From Ariolimax columbianus (Eukaryota > Mollusca > Gastropoda > Stylommatophora > Arionidae), in assembly GCA_036924085.1 (NCBI GenBank), contig JAVGWX010000007.1:35240953-35304952 (forward strand): a stretch of 64,000 bases of DNA, written 5' to 3'. The notes under the pieces are model-generated. The model did no database searches and was not told the origin of the DNA. It saw only the letters and a list, made by a program, of their open reading frames with translations. Position numbers and translations under genes: made by a program. Shown one piece after another: positions 37,801 to 52,300 of the stretch (position 1 is its first letter; each line of letters starts with the position of its first letter).

Positions 37801-39494
37801 GTCAAACTATACTTTAGTGGAGTAGCAAGCGGTCTTGGAGATTAAAGTATACTTTAGTAGAGTAAGAAATGGTCTGGGAGATTAAACTATACTTTCATAG
37901 AGAAACAAGTGATCTGAGAGGTGACCTATACTATATTAGAGTAACCACATCATGTAAAACAAATGCTCAAGAAACAGTTTTGGAGAGCACATAAATGCTT
38001 TGGTACCTAATTTACCAAAGGACGTTACGTGATGGGTTGCAGTCATATCTCGATCGTGCTGATAAAGGTGGACCTGGGTCATCCAGGCGGTTGTGCTATG
38101 CTTGGCTTTATCTGTGGGTCGCTCACTACTACAGGGATCATGTCGATCCCTCACCTCGTTAGCCAGGCTGCAATGAAAACAGCCTGTTTCCATTGAGGGC
38201 TATGAGAAAGCCAATGTGAGGGTCTTGTCCAGTATATTTTGCCTGACATATATTAACATGTCTGATCAGTGTATTTTGCCTGACCAGACATTAGTCTTCC
38301 TCCTCCTAACTCAATGTAAATGATATACAAACTCTGAATTGAAAGCATATGAAAATAGAAGATTTAAGGACTGTATTAGGTAAGCATTGTGATGTGATTA
38401 TAAATTTTATTAGAGAAAATGTAATGAAAATTAGAAAAGGCTCTGCATTGCCAAATAATTACTCTATAATATTAAATTCTGGTTCTGTATTCTTTTTTTA
38501 TTATTTTGTTCCTAGGAGTTCTTCAAGGATCTTGCTAATTACGAAGAGAAACACAAAATCCTCAATGAGTCAGCTAATTTCCTGATTGATGTGTTGAAAG
38601 AGGAATTTGCAGCGAAGGTGAAACAAACAGTTGCAGACCTGAACAGACGTTTCAGAGAGCTAGTTGATGGCTTCCATTCTTTTCATCAGAACGAAGTCAT
38701 TGGGAGAGCTCGCACGGAGTATGAGAAAGGAGTCTTCAGTTTAGAGGAATGGTTGAATAATTCCACAGAATTATTGGATCACAGGATTATGTGCACCCAT
38801 GCAGATCTAAAGGACTATCTTTTAGAGTTGGATGTAAGTTTCCTTCCTTCTCAACAAAAGTGCTAATTATCAGGCTACTTATCTTAGTATGATATCAGAG
38901 CAGGTTTGAATGTGAAAAGCACAAGCTGGATTGTTATCTGATCATCCTCATCTAGTTGATCAATCCTGAGACTGTCATAAGTTTGTCTGAGCTTGTCTCA
39001 CCATATGGCCCAATCCTCTGCAGTTTTCTTCATTTCAGCAAAGGTTCGTACTTTTAATGTCTTTGCATGCCAGAGATGTAAAGGTAGTCCACAGCACCTC
39101 CATACATATCATAAAATGTGGCCAATGAGAGTTGTGCATGGGGCTAGCAACATAATGTCAAACAATTTGCTACTCAAACCACCACTGCAAAAACACACAA
39201 ATTGGTTTGGGGCAGCCTTCCTAGAGGAAGCCGCCTGTAGTGGAGGCCCTATACTCCAGCAGGAGTGAAGTAGCACAAGAAGAATAGTTGAGTATAGTAG
39301 CCCCTTTCAGTCTTTCAACTATAAGATGATGCGTCCTAACATCAAAGAATGTACAGGACATGATTTTTCCCATAATTTTTCATACGGTTCAGGATAGAGA
39401 ACTATGTAGGACTTTTTGTGTTTTGTAGGACTTTTGGCCCTCAAAGCTTAATAATAATAATAATATATATATATGTGTGTGTACAGATTGACTA

Positions 39495-39563
<69 letters not shown>

Positions 39564-39773
39564 ATGTGTGTACAGGTTGACTAAGACTATATATATATAT
39601 ATATATGTGTGTAAAGGTTGACTAAGACTATATATATATATATATGTGTGTACAGGTTGACTAAGACTATACATATGTGTGTACAGGTTGACTAAGACTA
39701 TATATATATATGTGTGTGTGTACATGTTGACTAAGACTATATATATATATGTGTGTGTACAGGTTGACTAAGG

Positions 39774-39835
<62 letters not shown>

Positions 39836-39890
39836 TTGGACAGGTTGACTAAGACTATAAATATATATGTGTGTACAGGTTGACTAAGAC

Positions 39891-39930
<40 letters not shown>

Positions 39931-40021
39931 CAGGTTGACTAAGACTATATACGTGTGTACATGTTGACTAAGACTATATATAAATATATATATATATATG
40001 TGTGTGTGTACAGGTTGACTA

Positions 40022-40059
<38 letters not shown>

Positions 40060-40340
40060 TAGTCTTAGTTGACCTGTACATCTACATGAGCATAAGCCCC
40101 TGTGCAGGTTGCATCTCAGATATGAGCTAGATGTAGCCAGGAGGAGGATTTCCTGCTTAGCGGGCTAGGCTCGAGCAGCTTATTACTCCACTATGGAGGG
40201 TGGTTAACTGATGTGCGAGTCCATCTTAATAGACTCAGACACTAGAGCAAAGTAGACCCGCAGCCTGTTAGGCGCCATATATGCTGCTTTTAACAAACCA
40301 CCTAACCATGGCCGGTGTTATGCCATGTCACACAGTTAGT

Positions 40341-40381
<41 letters not shown>

Positions 40382-43300
40382 CAATAAACCCTTAACAGAT
40401 GCACAAATCCATTTCTAATATAGACATTGATTGCATGACATAAAAATACTGCATGAACTCACTCGAGAAGTGGAAACAGGATGAAGGAACGGTTTCACGA
40501 TGTTGACTTTGATGTCTGCATACTCACCTGTTTTCGATAATAGGAGGCAAAATATTTGGTTCAATGTAATTGAAAAACACAGTAAAATGATAGTTTCTAG
40601 GTGGAAAGAACTTGTCCTAATATGGTCCACTATTGGTGGCCTGCTATAGATATAGAATTATGAATCCACATCGGCAATGGAAACAGATGGAATAGCTCAA
40701 ACAACTGGACTAAAAGGGTCAGAGATGTATATATGTATATGCATGTACGCATGCACACAGCACATACAAGTGCTCGCAGACAGGCAGGCAGATGTATAGA
40801 AAGAATGATTGAAACACAAATAGTAAAACTGCTATATAATGTAATATTTTTGAGCCAAACTAATTTGATCAGATTAAAAGATTCATATAAATCTGCACCA
40901 TGAAATTTGATCATTTCCAAATCAGTCATCAATAAGTAAGTGCAGAGAATGATGACAGCAAATGAGGGTATGACAAATGGTGCAATATATACACATTGTG
41001 ATTTAGTCATTTAAAAAAATAAGCACATAACTAAATACAATTTAATTACATAAAAACATGAACACACAAATATAAAGCAAAAGAAAAATGGCTTACAAAG
41101 TATTTTAGAGGTATACGATTTCAGTGCATAATATGACACTTGTTTCCAGTTTTGTAAATATGAAAGTAAATATAAAATCTATAGTATTAATCCCTTTGTA
41201 CGGGGACGGCGTGGCCTAGTGGTTAAGTGGCACGGCTCACAACCAGAAGGTGCTGGGTTCGATCCCCATCCCAGCACCGGCCGTTACCCCGGGGAAGCAA
41301 ACCCTTAGAAAATGCAGGAGGAAGCAGACCCTTACATAAAATGCATGCTAAAGTCGGATGCACTGGGCCGACAGGCGCAAAATAAAAAACCACAGTGTAA
41401 CGCACACACGCCTTGGGGAATAGATAAACAAGGCGAACGCCAAAAAAAAAAAAATCCATTTGTACAGAGTACAAACTGAATATTTCTGCTGGCTGCATAA
41501 CTCTGGTATATTAAATATCATGACTTGTAGAAAATATTGTCTAGTGAGGCAGTCTTTGTTGCAACATGCACTGCATTGTGAATTATTATCAAAGGCACAA
41601 ACATATTTTTGTTGCAAGAGCTATTTTTCATATGTTCACTCACCTTAATTAAATAGGAGTAGCGCTTTCATTAAAACCCCAAAGTACCAAATTAAGTCTA
41701 AATGGCAAAATCCTGCAGCCAAACGACAACCCAACCTATCTGGGAGTCACATTTGATCGGCGCATGACATGGAAAAGTCAGATTGAGAGAAACCGAATGA
41801 AAGCCAGAGAAAGAATGGCAATCATGAGGAAACTTGCTGGCACAAGCTGGGGAGCAGATGAAGGCATACTAAAGAAACTGTATACTGGAAGAGTGAGACC
41901 AGTTCTCGAGTATGGCATTGCGGCATGGACAACAGCAGCGAAGGCGAACTTCGATAAAGTTAACAAACTTCAAAACCAAGCCATGAGAATTATAACAGGT
42001 GGCATGAAGTCAACGCCAATTGTAGAACTTGAAAAGATTACAAAACTGCAATCCATGACCGATAGAAGAGACTGCAGAGCCCAGCTGCAGTCAGAGAAAC
42101 TCCGAAGACTGACTGACCATCCAATGCACCAGAGACTAAACAATTTGGGAAATGGGAAACTAAAGCGGAGAAACTTTGCAGAAACAGCCAAAGCAAAGAT
42201 GCACGAAGATCCCATAAACGCACTAACAACACCAAAACTCATCACTACTGTACGAAAACCTACCTGGAGGCAGGATATATTTCCAGAGGTGGTAGAAAAT
42301 ATACCAGGTATTGCAAACAAAAACTGCCAGACTGAAAAAGAAAGGAGAGATACTACCCTAAGCTTCATAACGAAAAGCTACCCAAGCATGGACTGGACCC
42401 ATGCATACACCGACGGTTCTGTAACAAACACTACACAGAACGGAGGGGCAGGAGCATTCCTGAACCTACCAAATGGCAGACAAATAACACTCACTCGTTA
42501 CTGGTAAGTACACAAGCAATTTCAGAGCGGAGGCAGAGGCACTGAGGGCGGCGGTGGAAGAAATGGTGACACACAGTGAAAATGAGAGCCATATAGTCCT
42601 GCTGACAGATGCTCTCGCCGTAGTCACAGCGCTAAAAAGCCAGAAAAACACTGAGCTTAATGACTTAAGAGCAGCACTCTGCAAACTGTGCCAGCAGTCC
42701 GCACCAAAAAGGGTAGTGGTACAGTGGGTTCCGTCACACTGCAACATCCAAGGCAACGAGGAGGCAGACAGACTGGCAAAAGAAGGTGCAAGACTACCAC
42801 AAACAGATACCAGTATGACGTACGAAGAGTCAAAACGGCTTATCAAAGCCAGATACATGACCAAATGGGAAACCGAACATACTGGTTACACCAAAAACGA
42901 TGCCTATTACCAGTTGAACTGAAGAGAGCAGGTCGTTGTCTTCAGACTTCGCACTGGCCACAACAGACTGAGGTACCACCTATTCAACAAATTGAAGATA
43001 GGGTGTACCGACGAATGCCCGTGCGGTACTGGTAAAATGACCGCTGAACATCTGCTGCAGAACTGCCCGACATACGAGGATCAGAGAGAGCAGATGTGGC
43101 CATTACCAGTGGAACTGCAAGACAAGCTCTATGGCAGTGGCGAGAGTCTCAGGATGATCGCCGCTTTTTTCGAAAAAATAATGGTTACTGTCTGACTGCG
43201 TACGAAGAAGAAGAAGAAGAAATAGGAGTTGGTCTATAAATATTCTGCTTCCACCCAAATATGGTGAAGCCACTGATGATGGTGAGCAACATTGTATCTT

Positions 43301-46300
43301 CATTTTCCATTATCACATGATATTACTGTAATTGCAAATGGGTCTTTGTAATCAAGATATAACCTTTTAATGGTAATAGCTCAATGAAAGTGACATTAAT
43401 GTGTGAACTTCACTGCAGACAATTACTGCATTTCAATATTTTTTTAAGAACTATCACTCTTTTTGCATTTCATATTGGCAGAAGTGCAATGCTGAAATCC
43501 AGGAAGCAGAAAACAACTTTAAAGTCACAACAAAAACGGCACAATCCCTTGTTAAAGACAGCTCAGAGGAAGATGTGACCGCCATGTTAAAGACACTCAA
43601 TGCGCAGAAAGAGGTACACAGATTTCATTTACAATTAAGATGGCTGATTAATGGGCAAACAATCATTTATACACTTTGAAAATATCACTGTTAATGTATA
43701 ATCTTTTTGTTTTCTAACCATAGATTTATAATATAACAATTTATCTCCGTAGTTCTGCATCATTCATTATAGAATACCAGTTTTATGTATTCAAATAATA
43801 ATTTAGACATACGTTCACTTATCATAAGAAGAAAGATCTTGTGTTTTTGTTTGATATCACATGTTATATAAAGGGATGACGGAAATCAATTCTCTTCTCA
43901 ATCATCTGTCTTATAAGTATTTCAGTACATATGTTTTTTTATCCATTTTGCCATGCCTTCTATATTTTCCTCCTTATTTTTCATGGATATTTTTGGTTCT
44001 TGATCTTTTCCACTTTCGCAAGCTTATCCAGACCTCACTTTCAAAGTATGTGACCAACAAATGTTGAGCATTGTATGTTTTTGCAAATGAGAACAGGACA
44101 AAGTTCAACAAATATCAGTATTAACTCATTCACTACCAAATTTGTGTTTTCCCGCCATAAATACTCCAAAACGATATCACTCAATTGAGACCTATTTATC
44201 TTCAGTTATTAACATGTCTCTTATTATATACTAAAATCGCAATTGCATGACAAATAGCATGAAATTAAGAAATTGTATATGTGGGGTAGATTAGTGTAAA
44301 AGAGATTATAGCCAGTGACATAGTTATCAACCAAGAAAAAAACACTATTTTTCTTTAATCACAGCCTAAAAATTCATCTATATACCCAAACTTGAACAAG
44401 TCAATAGTTTTCTGTCAAAGATAATCCACGTTGAAAGATGTTCTTAAAGTATCACCTTCATCATCATCTGGTTGATAAGTCCAGAGACTGGATGTAAGGT
44501 TGTCTGAGCATGTCTCTTCATTTAACCCTATCCTCTGGTTGATAAGTCCAGAGACTGGATGTAAGGTTGTCTGAGCATGTCTCTTCATTTAACCCTATCC
44601 TCTGCAGTTCTCATCATTACAGCATAAGTTTGTATTTTAATGCCCCTGCATGTCTGAGATGTAAAGGTGAGTTTTAGTCGCACTGGTCTTCTCTTCCCTT
44701 AAATCTTGTCCTCTAGTATCTTCTGTAGAAGTCTTTAATGTCTCATATTGGGACCCAGCCAACTCAACAGACGTTTTTGTATCATATGTAATATTTGTGT
44801 TTGTGCGTCCACATCAGTGAGTACATTGTCATTGGATCTTCGTTCTGTCCAACTCACTCTTTCCATTCTACGGTAGCACCACATTTCAAACGCTTCCAAG
44901 CTTGTTTCATCCTGCTTGACTAAAGTCCATGTTCCAGCCCCATTCAGTGCAATTGGCCATATGTGAGTGGCAATTATTCTTGTCCTCATTTCTATCCTGA
45001 TATTCTTTGAGGTTAACAATTTTTTGTTTTTCTCTGAAGCCATTTTTTACCATTGCAATCCTTGTCTTAATTTCTGTCTCATTGCAGGCATCTTCTATTA
45101 CAGTTTTCCCCAAATATGTAAACTTCTGTACTTGTTCGATTATTTCTCCATAGATGGATATATTTATTTACCTAAGTTGCCTGGATATTACTAAAGTCTT
45201 TGTCTTCGATGTGTTTATATTTATGCCAAACTTTTTGACCGTGCTATTAACTTTTTCAAGCAGCATTTTGCAACGTTGCTACTGATCCTCCCACTATTGC
45301 TTGGTCATCGGCAAATTTCATGGAATGAACTTTCATACTTTTTAACTTTGACACCACTAGTACAACTCCTCATAACCTTGGCCATCATTATCTTAGAATA
45401 TGCGTTATAGAGACTCGGTGAAAGCAAGCAGCCCTGTCGTACCCCCTGTCTAATAGAAACTAGACCCTTGAGACCTTCCATGATTGAAATAATCGCCTCT
45501 TAATTTTTATACAGGCTCTGGATGAACATACTGAGTGGTCTTTCTATACCTATTTGCTGCAGAATCTAAAATATTTTGTTCCAGGGGACTCAATCAAAGG
45601 CTTTCTCGTAGTCAATAAAACATCACCCATGTATGTCCTTGATCGATCATTCTTTTTGCGAGAAGCTACAATGATCCGATGGCATCCCGTGTACCTCTGG
45701 CCTTTTGAAATCTAAACTGGTTATCTTTCAGTACCTCCTCTATATTTCCATCAATTCTCATCTGAATAATCTTCAAAAGCATTTGAGATGCATGTGTTAT
45801 CAAACGTATCGTTCGCAATTAACTGCATTCTATTGTATTTGATTTTTATCACCTTAATATTTTTAACAATATTCACATTTTACTGAAGTTAAAATTCAAA
45901 TTTTGTTTTCAAATCTTGGCATTTTCTCTATTTGAACACATAATCTTTCTTAACTACAGACCAAGATGGCAACACTACATTTTTAAGAATTTGGAAAAGA
46001 AAAACATGAGTTTTTGTACACAAATCATCATTTGGATAGAAACAATGTTTCAGGAGCCGATTCGCCGGCACCATGGAGTGTTACAGTAAAAAATGCTAAA
46101 AGCAATTCTGATTCAAATCAAATAATACTGTGCTAATTAGGAATAACTTAGGATCCACATGTGCCAGTTTACAACAATGTGTCTGTTGAGCATATCAGCA
46201 CTTAAGAAACTTTTTCTCATGTTATTTCCTTCAACCAGCTATGCGTCCCAATTCATTCCATCTGAAATACTCATGAGACAGATCGTTATGAATTATTTTG

Positions 46301-49300
46301 AATTATCGGATCTTGTAAGGAGCTCAAGTAAATGACTAATTCCACATCTTGTATTATCTTTTCTCTGACCTTGATATCACATTGAATATGTTTTCTATGT
46401 AGTCATTGTTTCTCTGCTGCAAATATTTCAATTCAATTTTTTTTTATTTCACTGATCCAATTTCTTAACCAGTTTGTGTGGGTCTTGTTCGCCGTCTGAC
46501 TGTACCACCTGTATATCATGATCTTGATCGTATGTTCTCCTATCATTCACTTTGGTAGTTTGTATTCTCTTTATTTTTATCCTGATTTTGCCCCTTGTAA
46601 ACTGACCATGTTTATTTGATTGAAGAATGTGTCACTGTCATCCTCTAATCTGCCAGCTGACACATTCTACAGTGAACATGAAATGACTATGACACAATTT
46701 AATTAAAGGCCATTAGACCACTATATTAGACACAATATTCCTACCCACATTGTGCTACCAGTGCCAGAATTGGACATTAACAAACAATGAGAAAAGAAAC
46801 ATCGTAACAACAGAGATGAAATGCCTGCGCAGAATGCTTGGACTAACTAGAATGGAAAGAATCATAAACAAAGATATTAGGAGGCAAGAAATTACAGAAT
46901 TACAGCATCAGTTCTAGACTTCATCGAAAGACAACAAACCAAATGGTTCGGCCACATTTCACGTCAAATACCAGATAGTATCCCTCAGAAAGCAAAGCTA
47001 TACAGATACAATGGATACAAAGCCATGCATCCAAGAAACGCACCTCAACAACAACCACAGATTCTCAATCAGAGGATACCAGACCTTCCGAATTGATAGA
47101 AAAGGTCACAAAGAAGGAGTTCTGATACTGACACGTAACTGCATACCAAGTAGCGCAGTATCTGTAAATCACACCGGAGAAGCAGAATTTGTAGGAGTCG
47201 ACATAATGACACAAAAAACGAAAATCCGTATATTCAACCTGTATGGCCCACCTAACAAAGACCTGTCGCTCTCGAGTATGGAAATCAAGGACTACAGCTG
47301 CCTAGTGGTTGGAGACTTCAACAGTCACTCGGAGAGATGGGGATATTCACCCACAGACAGCAGAGCGGATGAAGTGGAAGACTGGGAGATAGACACAAAT
47401 CTGTATCTTATCAATAGGCCGGACGACAGCCCTAGCTTCTATTCCAGAACATGGCATACCACCTCCACTCCAGACTTGGCCTTCTCCACGGGGGATATTC
47501 ACCACAAAATAGATCGTCAGGTGCTCGACCAATTGGCAGGTAGCGACCACAGGCCAATTAGGCTAGATATGGATATGGAAGTAGGCCCCCAGGAAATAAA
47601 ACCGCTGCCACGTTGGAACTACAGACGAGCCGACTGGGACAGATTTGTAATGCTGACAGATGGACTGTGTGAAACTATCAACACACGAAATAACAATATG
47701 AAACCCATGGTGGAAAGCCTAGGCAAAGCAATACTGCAAACAGCCACCGAGACCATCGCAAGAGGGGCAAGGAAAAACTACAAGCCATATTGGAATCATG
47801 AACTGCAGAAAGCTGAGGATGAAGTCTCAAATGCTAGGAATATGGCAGAGAGAGAGAGAGAGAGCAATCGATGGAAGCAAATATCACCCTCAAGGCCATC
47901 ACTGCGAAATACAAAAGAACACCGAACCAAATAACAAGAGACAGTTGGAAAAAACAAAACAGAAAGCCTCAATCTAGGTAAAGAAGGGAACAAACTATGG
48001 AATTTAGTCAGAGCCATGAATGACGAAACAACATCAAATAAACAAATTACCATCAAGCAGGGTGACAATATGCTTACCGGAAAAAAAGCAGCAAACGCCT
48101 TTATAGAACATTATGCCAGTGCAAACCACATTGATGTCCCTACGGACAGGCATACAGACAATAGTGAAGAACACACGAGCCACGACAACATCAAGATGGC
48201 ACCAGAGGAGCACATGTTGGCAAAACTAACGATGAATGAAATGAATGAGGCCATGAGAACTTTAAAGAAAAAGAAATCGCCCAGAATAGATGGGGTAACA
48301 AATGAAATACTGATGGGGTTGGGCCAAACAGTAAAGAGGAAGTTACTGTTAGTCCTGAACCAAAGCTGGAAAAGGGGAATTGTACCACAGGCGTGGAAAG
48401 ATGCTGTACTTATACCCATACCAAAGAAAGAAAAAGATAGAACAGATCCAAATGGATACAGGCCTATCAGTCTACTGAGCTGTGTAGGTAAACTGATGGA
48501 GCGTATGATAAACACCAGACTGATGTGGCACCTGGAAGAAAAACACATATTAATTCCACAGCAAGCAGGATTTAGACAACACAGATCCACTGAGGACCAG
48601 ATCACTCTCATAGCCCATGAAATAGAGGAAGCTTACCAAGAGAAAAAGCATACAGTAGCGGTTTGGGTGGATCTAGAGAAGGCATTTGACAAGGTGTGGA
48701 AAGAGGGACTTAAAGTCAAGCTACGAAGAAGTGAAGTATCTGGAAAAATTTACAGATGGATCAGCTATTACCTCAAAAACAGAACAGCCAGAGTTCAAGT
48801 ACAAGGGCAGATGAGCAAAAAGGTGACACTGGAGCAAGGAGTACGCCAAGGGGGAGTACTATCACCCACACTTTTTCTGGTGTATATAAACAACATCATA
48901 GAGAATATACCAAGAAGAGTCCACAGCTCCATGTTTGCAGACGATCTGGCTATGTGGACCTCTGAAAAAAATCTCACCGTATCAAACAATCGGAAGCAGC
49001 AGGCCCTAACATCGTTGGAGGAGTGGGCGAAATCATGGCTGGTCAAAATAAATGAAGAAAAAACAACATGTACGATATTCTCGCTTTCAAATAAACCACA
49101 GAACACTTAAATAAGTCTTAACGGCAAATATCTGCGGCCAAATGACAACCTAAACTACTTGGGCGTCACATTTGATCGGCGCATGACATGGAGAAGTCAG
49201 ATCGAGAGAAACCGAATGAGAGCAGACAAGGAATGGCAATCATGAGGAAACTTGCTGGCACAAGCTGGGGAGCAGACAAAAGATTACTCAAGAAACTGTA

Positions 49301-52300
49301 CACTGGAAGAGTGAGACCAGTTCTCGAGTATGGCATTGCGGCATGGGCAACAGCAGCAAAGGCGAACTTTGATAAAATTAGCAAACTTCAAAACCAAGCC
49401 ATGAGAGTTATAACCGGAAGCATGAAGTCAACGTCAATTGTAGAACTTGAAAAGATTACAAATCTGCAATCCATGACCGACAAAAGAGACTGCAAAACCC
49501 AGCAGCAAGCAGAGAAACTAAGAAGACTGACAGACCATCCAATGCATCAGAGACTAAATAGATTTGGAAAAGGGAAACTGAAGCGGAGAAACTTTGCAGA
49601 AATAGCCAAAGCAAAGATGAGCGAAGACCCTATTAACAACACCAAAGCCCATCTCTACGGTACGCAAATCCACATGGAAGCAGTATATCATTCTGGAGGT
49701 GGTAGAAAATATAGCAGATATTGGAAACAAGAACAGCCAGACTGAAAAAGAAAGAAGAGACATAACTCTGAGGTACATAGCGGAAAACTACCCAAGCATG
49801 GACTGGACCCATGCATACACCGACGGTTCTGTAACAAACACAACACAGAATGGAGGGGTAGGGGTATTCCTGAGCCTAACAAATGATAGAAAAATAACAA
49901 CTGTCAGTGGCAACTGGAAAATTCTCAAGCAATTTCAGAGCGGAGGCAGAGGCACTGAGGGCTGCAGTAGAAGAAATGGTGACATTCAAAAGAAATGAAA
50001 GCTATATAGTCCTGTTTACAGATGCCCTGGCCGTAGTCACAGCACTAAAAAGCCAGAAAAATACTGAACTTAATGATTTAAGATCAGTACTCTGTCAACT
50101 ACGCCAGCAGTCCGCACCAAAAAGAGTAGTGGTACAGTGGGTTCCATCCCACTGTAACATCCAAGGCAACGAGGAGGCAGACAGACTGGCAAAAGAAAGT
50201 GCAAGACTACCACAACCAGATTCTAGTGTGTCCTACGAAGAGTCCAAAAGGTTTATTAGGGCCAGATACATGGCCAAATGGGAAACAGAACATACTGGCT
50301 ACACAAAAAATGATGCCTACCACCAGTTAAACAGGTCGTGGTCTTCAGACTTCGCACAGGTCACAACAGACTGAGGTACCATCTATTCAATAAACTGATG
50401 ATAGGTGGCACTGACGAATGCACCTGTGGTACAGGGAAAATGGCCGCTGGACATCTGCTGCAAAATTGCCCGACATACAAGGATCAGAGAAAGCACATAT
50501 GGCCATCACCAGTGTCAACACTAGACAAGCTCTATGGCAGTGTCGACAGCCTCAGGATGACAGCTGCTTTCTTCGAACAAATTCAAGTTGATGTCTGACA
50601 GCGTACGAAGAAGAAGAAGGATACAAAGCCAAGGGTGGACTACACAAAAAATGGATAGCAGAAATAACAGAAGTAGTAAAGCTTCCTGTATATGAAGCAC
50701 ATACAAGGGCCCGTCAAGAAACCTCTTCATAACCTGACACTGAAAGGCACAAGCACCTGTCAAGAAACCTCTTCATAACCTGACGCTGAAAGGTACAAGA
50801 GCATACAAAGGCCCATCAAGAAACCTCTTCATAACCTGATGCTGAAAGGTACAAGCACATCCAAGGGCCTGTCAAGAAACCTCTTCATAACTTGACGCTG
50901 AAAGGTACAGGCATTACAAAATGCGAAAAGAAGAAGACCACTATACTACTTGAAGTCTTCAATCAAATACAAAAGTCTGACATGATCTCTTTGGCCATCT
51001 GTTTTTTATGATGTAGCTATACTCCCATTGCATGTGTAATAAAGACTTTGATTGTCTTGTCTCTATCTTTGATCAAGCACCTAAACATGTCAGAAATCCT
51101 TATTCTTTTCTTAAGATTGAAAGATGAATATTGATACTTCTGTAACAGCTTTCGATGTTCTACCACCTCCATGACAGCGTGTAAGACTTGATCTTTAGCC
51201 AGTTCACTCACCTCTATGACAGCTGTCCTGTAAGACGTGATCTTTAGCCAGTTTTTCCACCTCTAATACAGCCGTCCTGTAAGACTTGATCTTTAGCCAG
51301 TTCATTCACCTCCATCATAGCCATTCTGTAATACTTGATCTTTAGCCAGTTCTCCCACCTCCATCACAACTGTTCTGTAAGACTTGATCTTTAGCCAGTT
51401 TTCCCACTTCCATCACTATGATCTTCAGAATATCTTTGATATTGTGCGTCCAACTTATCCTCTGCCTGCATCTGCCTTGTTTTCCAGGTACTCAGTAAAA
51501 AGTATTCAGATTTTTGTTGTGTTTAATGAGGCCAAAGTATTTTTTTTCCTATTTAGTATGCTTTTTGCCAGCCAATTTTGATCTCTACCCAGCTCTTTTC
51601 GGGCGTCTGTGTTTTTATTTATCACGCATGGTATTCCTAAAAAATTCATGTAACATTTTAGCTCAAAAGATTCTTCTTTAGTGTTCCTGTGATACTCAAC
51701 ACTGATGTGTATTGAAACCAAATGAAAGATCTAGTAAACAATATAAGAATCTGTCCAAATGAAGCACCTTTTTTGTTTACGTAGGTTATAGTGACACTGA
51801 GAAAAGAAGTTCCAGAGAGAATCAAGTACTTGAAGGCTGTCTTGCCAAATGTGGAATCTCTTGAAACAGGTGTCCTTGACATGGAGAGATGGTTGATTGA
51901 AGGAGAAAAATTGCTAAAATCTCACAAGCTGGATGGATCGCCTGAAGAGACAGATCAGAGACTAGAGACACATAAGGTATGAGGGATGTTGAATTAGGTA
52001 ACAGGTGGGTGAGCTTGTAACCTATACCACACCGTATTAAAAATTGAACGTTTTAGTTCATTATGGATCCGGCCAGGTCATGGATTTGCCTGGAATTCAC
52101 ACTAGTCTACGACTTACACTTGTGTGTTCCCAAAAACGTGTATTTTCCATTTGGACTAGATAATTCGTAAATTTTGTGTGATTTATTTCCTTCGATTATC
52201 CTGGCCTGGACATCGGCTATATGAATTAATACTTCGGTTAAAACATGTGTTTATATTTTCATGGTTTAAGTGCACACGGCTGAACTTAACGACTCATCTC

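Noticed and set aside
39498..39725. 75-codon frame rich in Y, I and T
   Set aside because: Reading of the (TA)n array.
2586..41452. True tRNA genes at the box A/box B matches
   Set aside because: No cloverleaf pairing is evident around the boxes, and they continue into SINE bodies with A-rich tails or target duplications.
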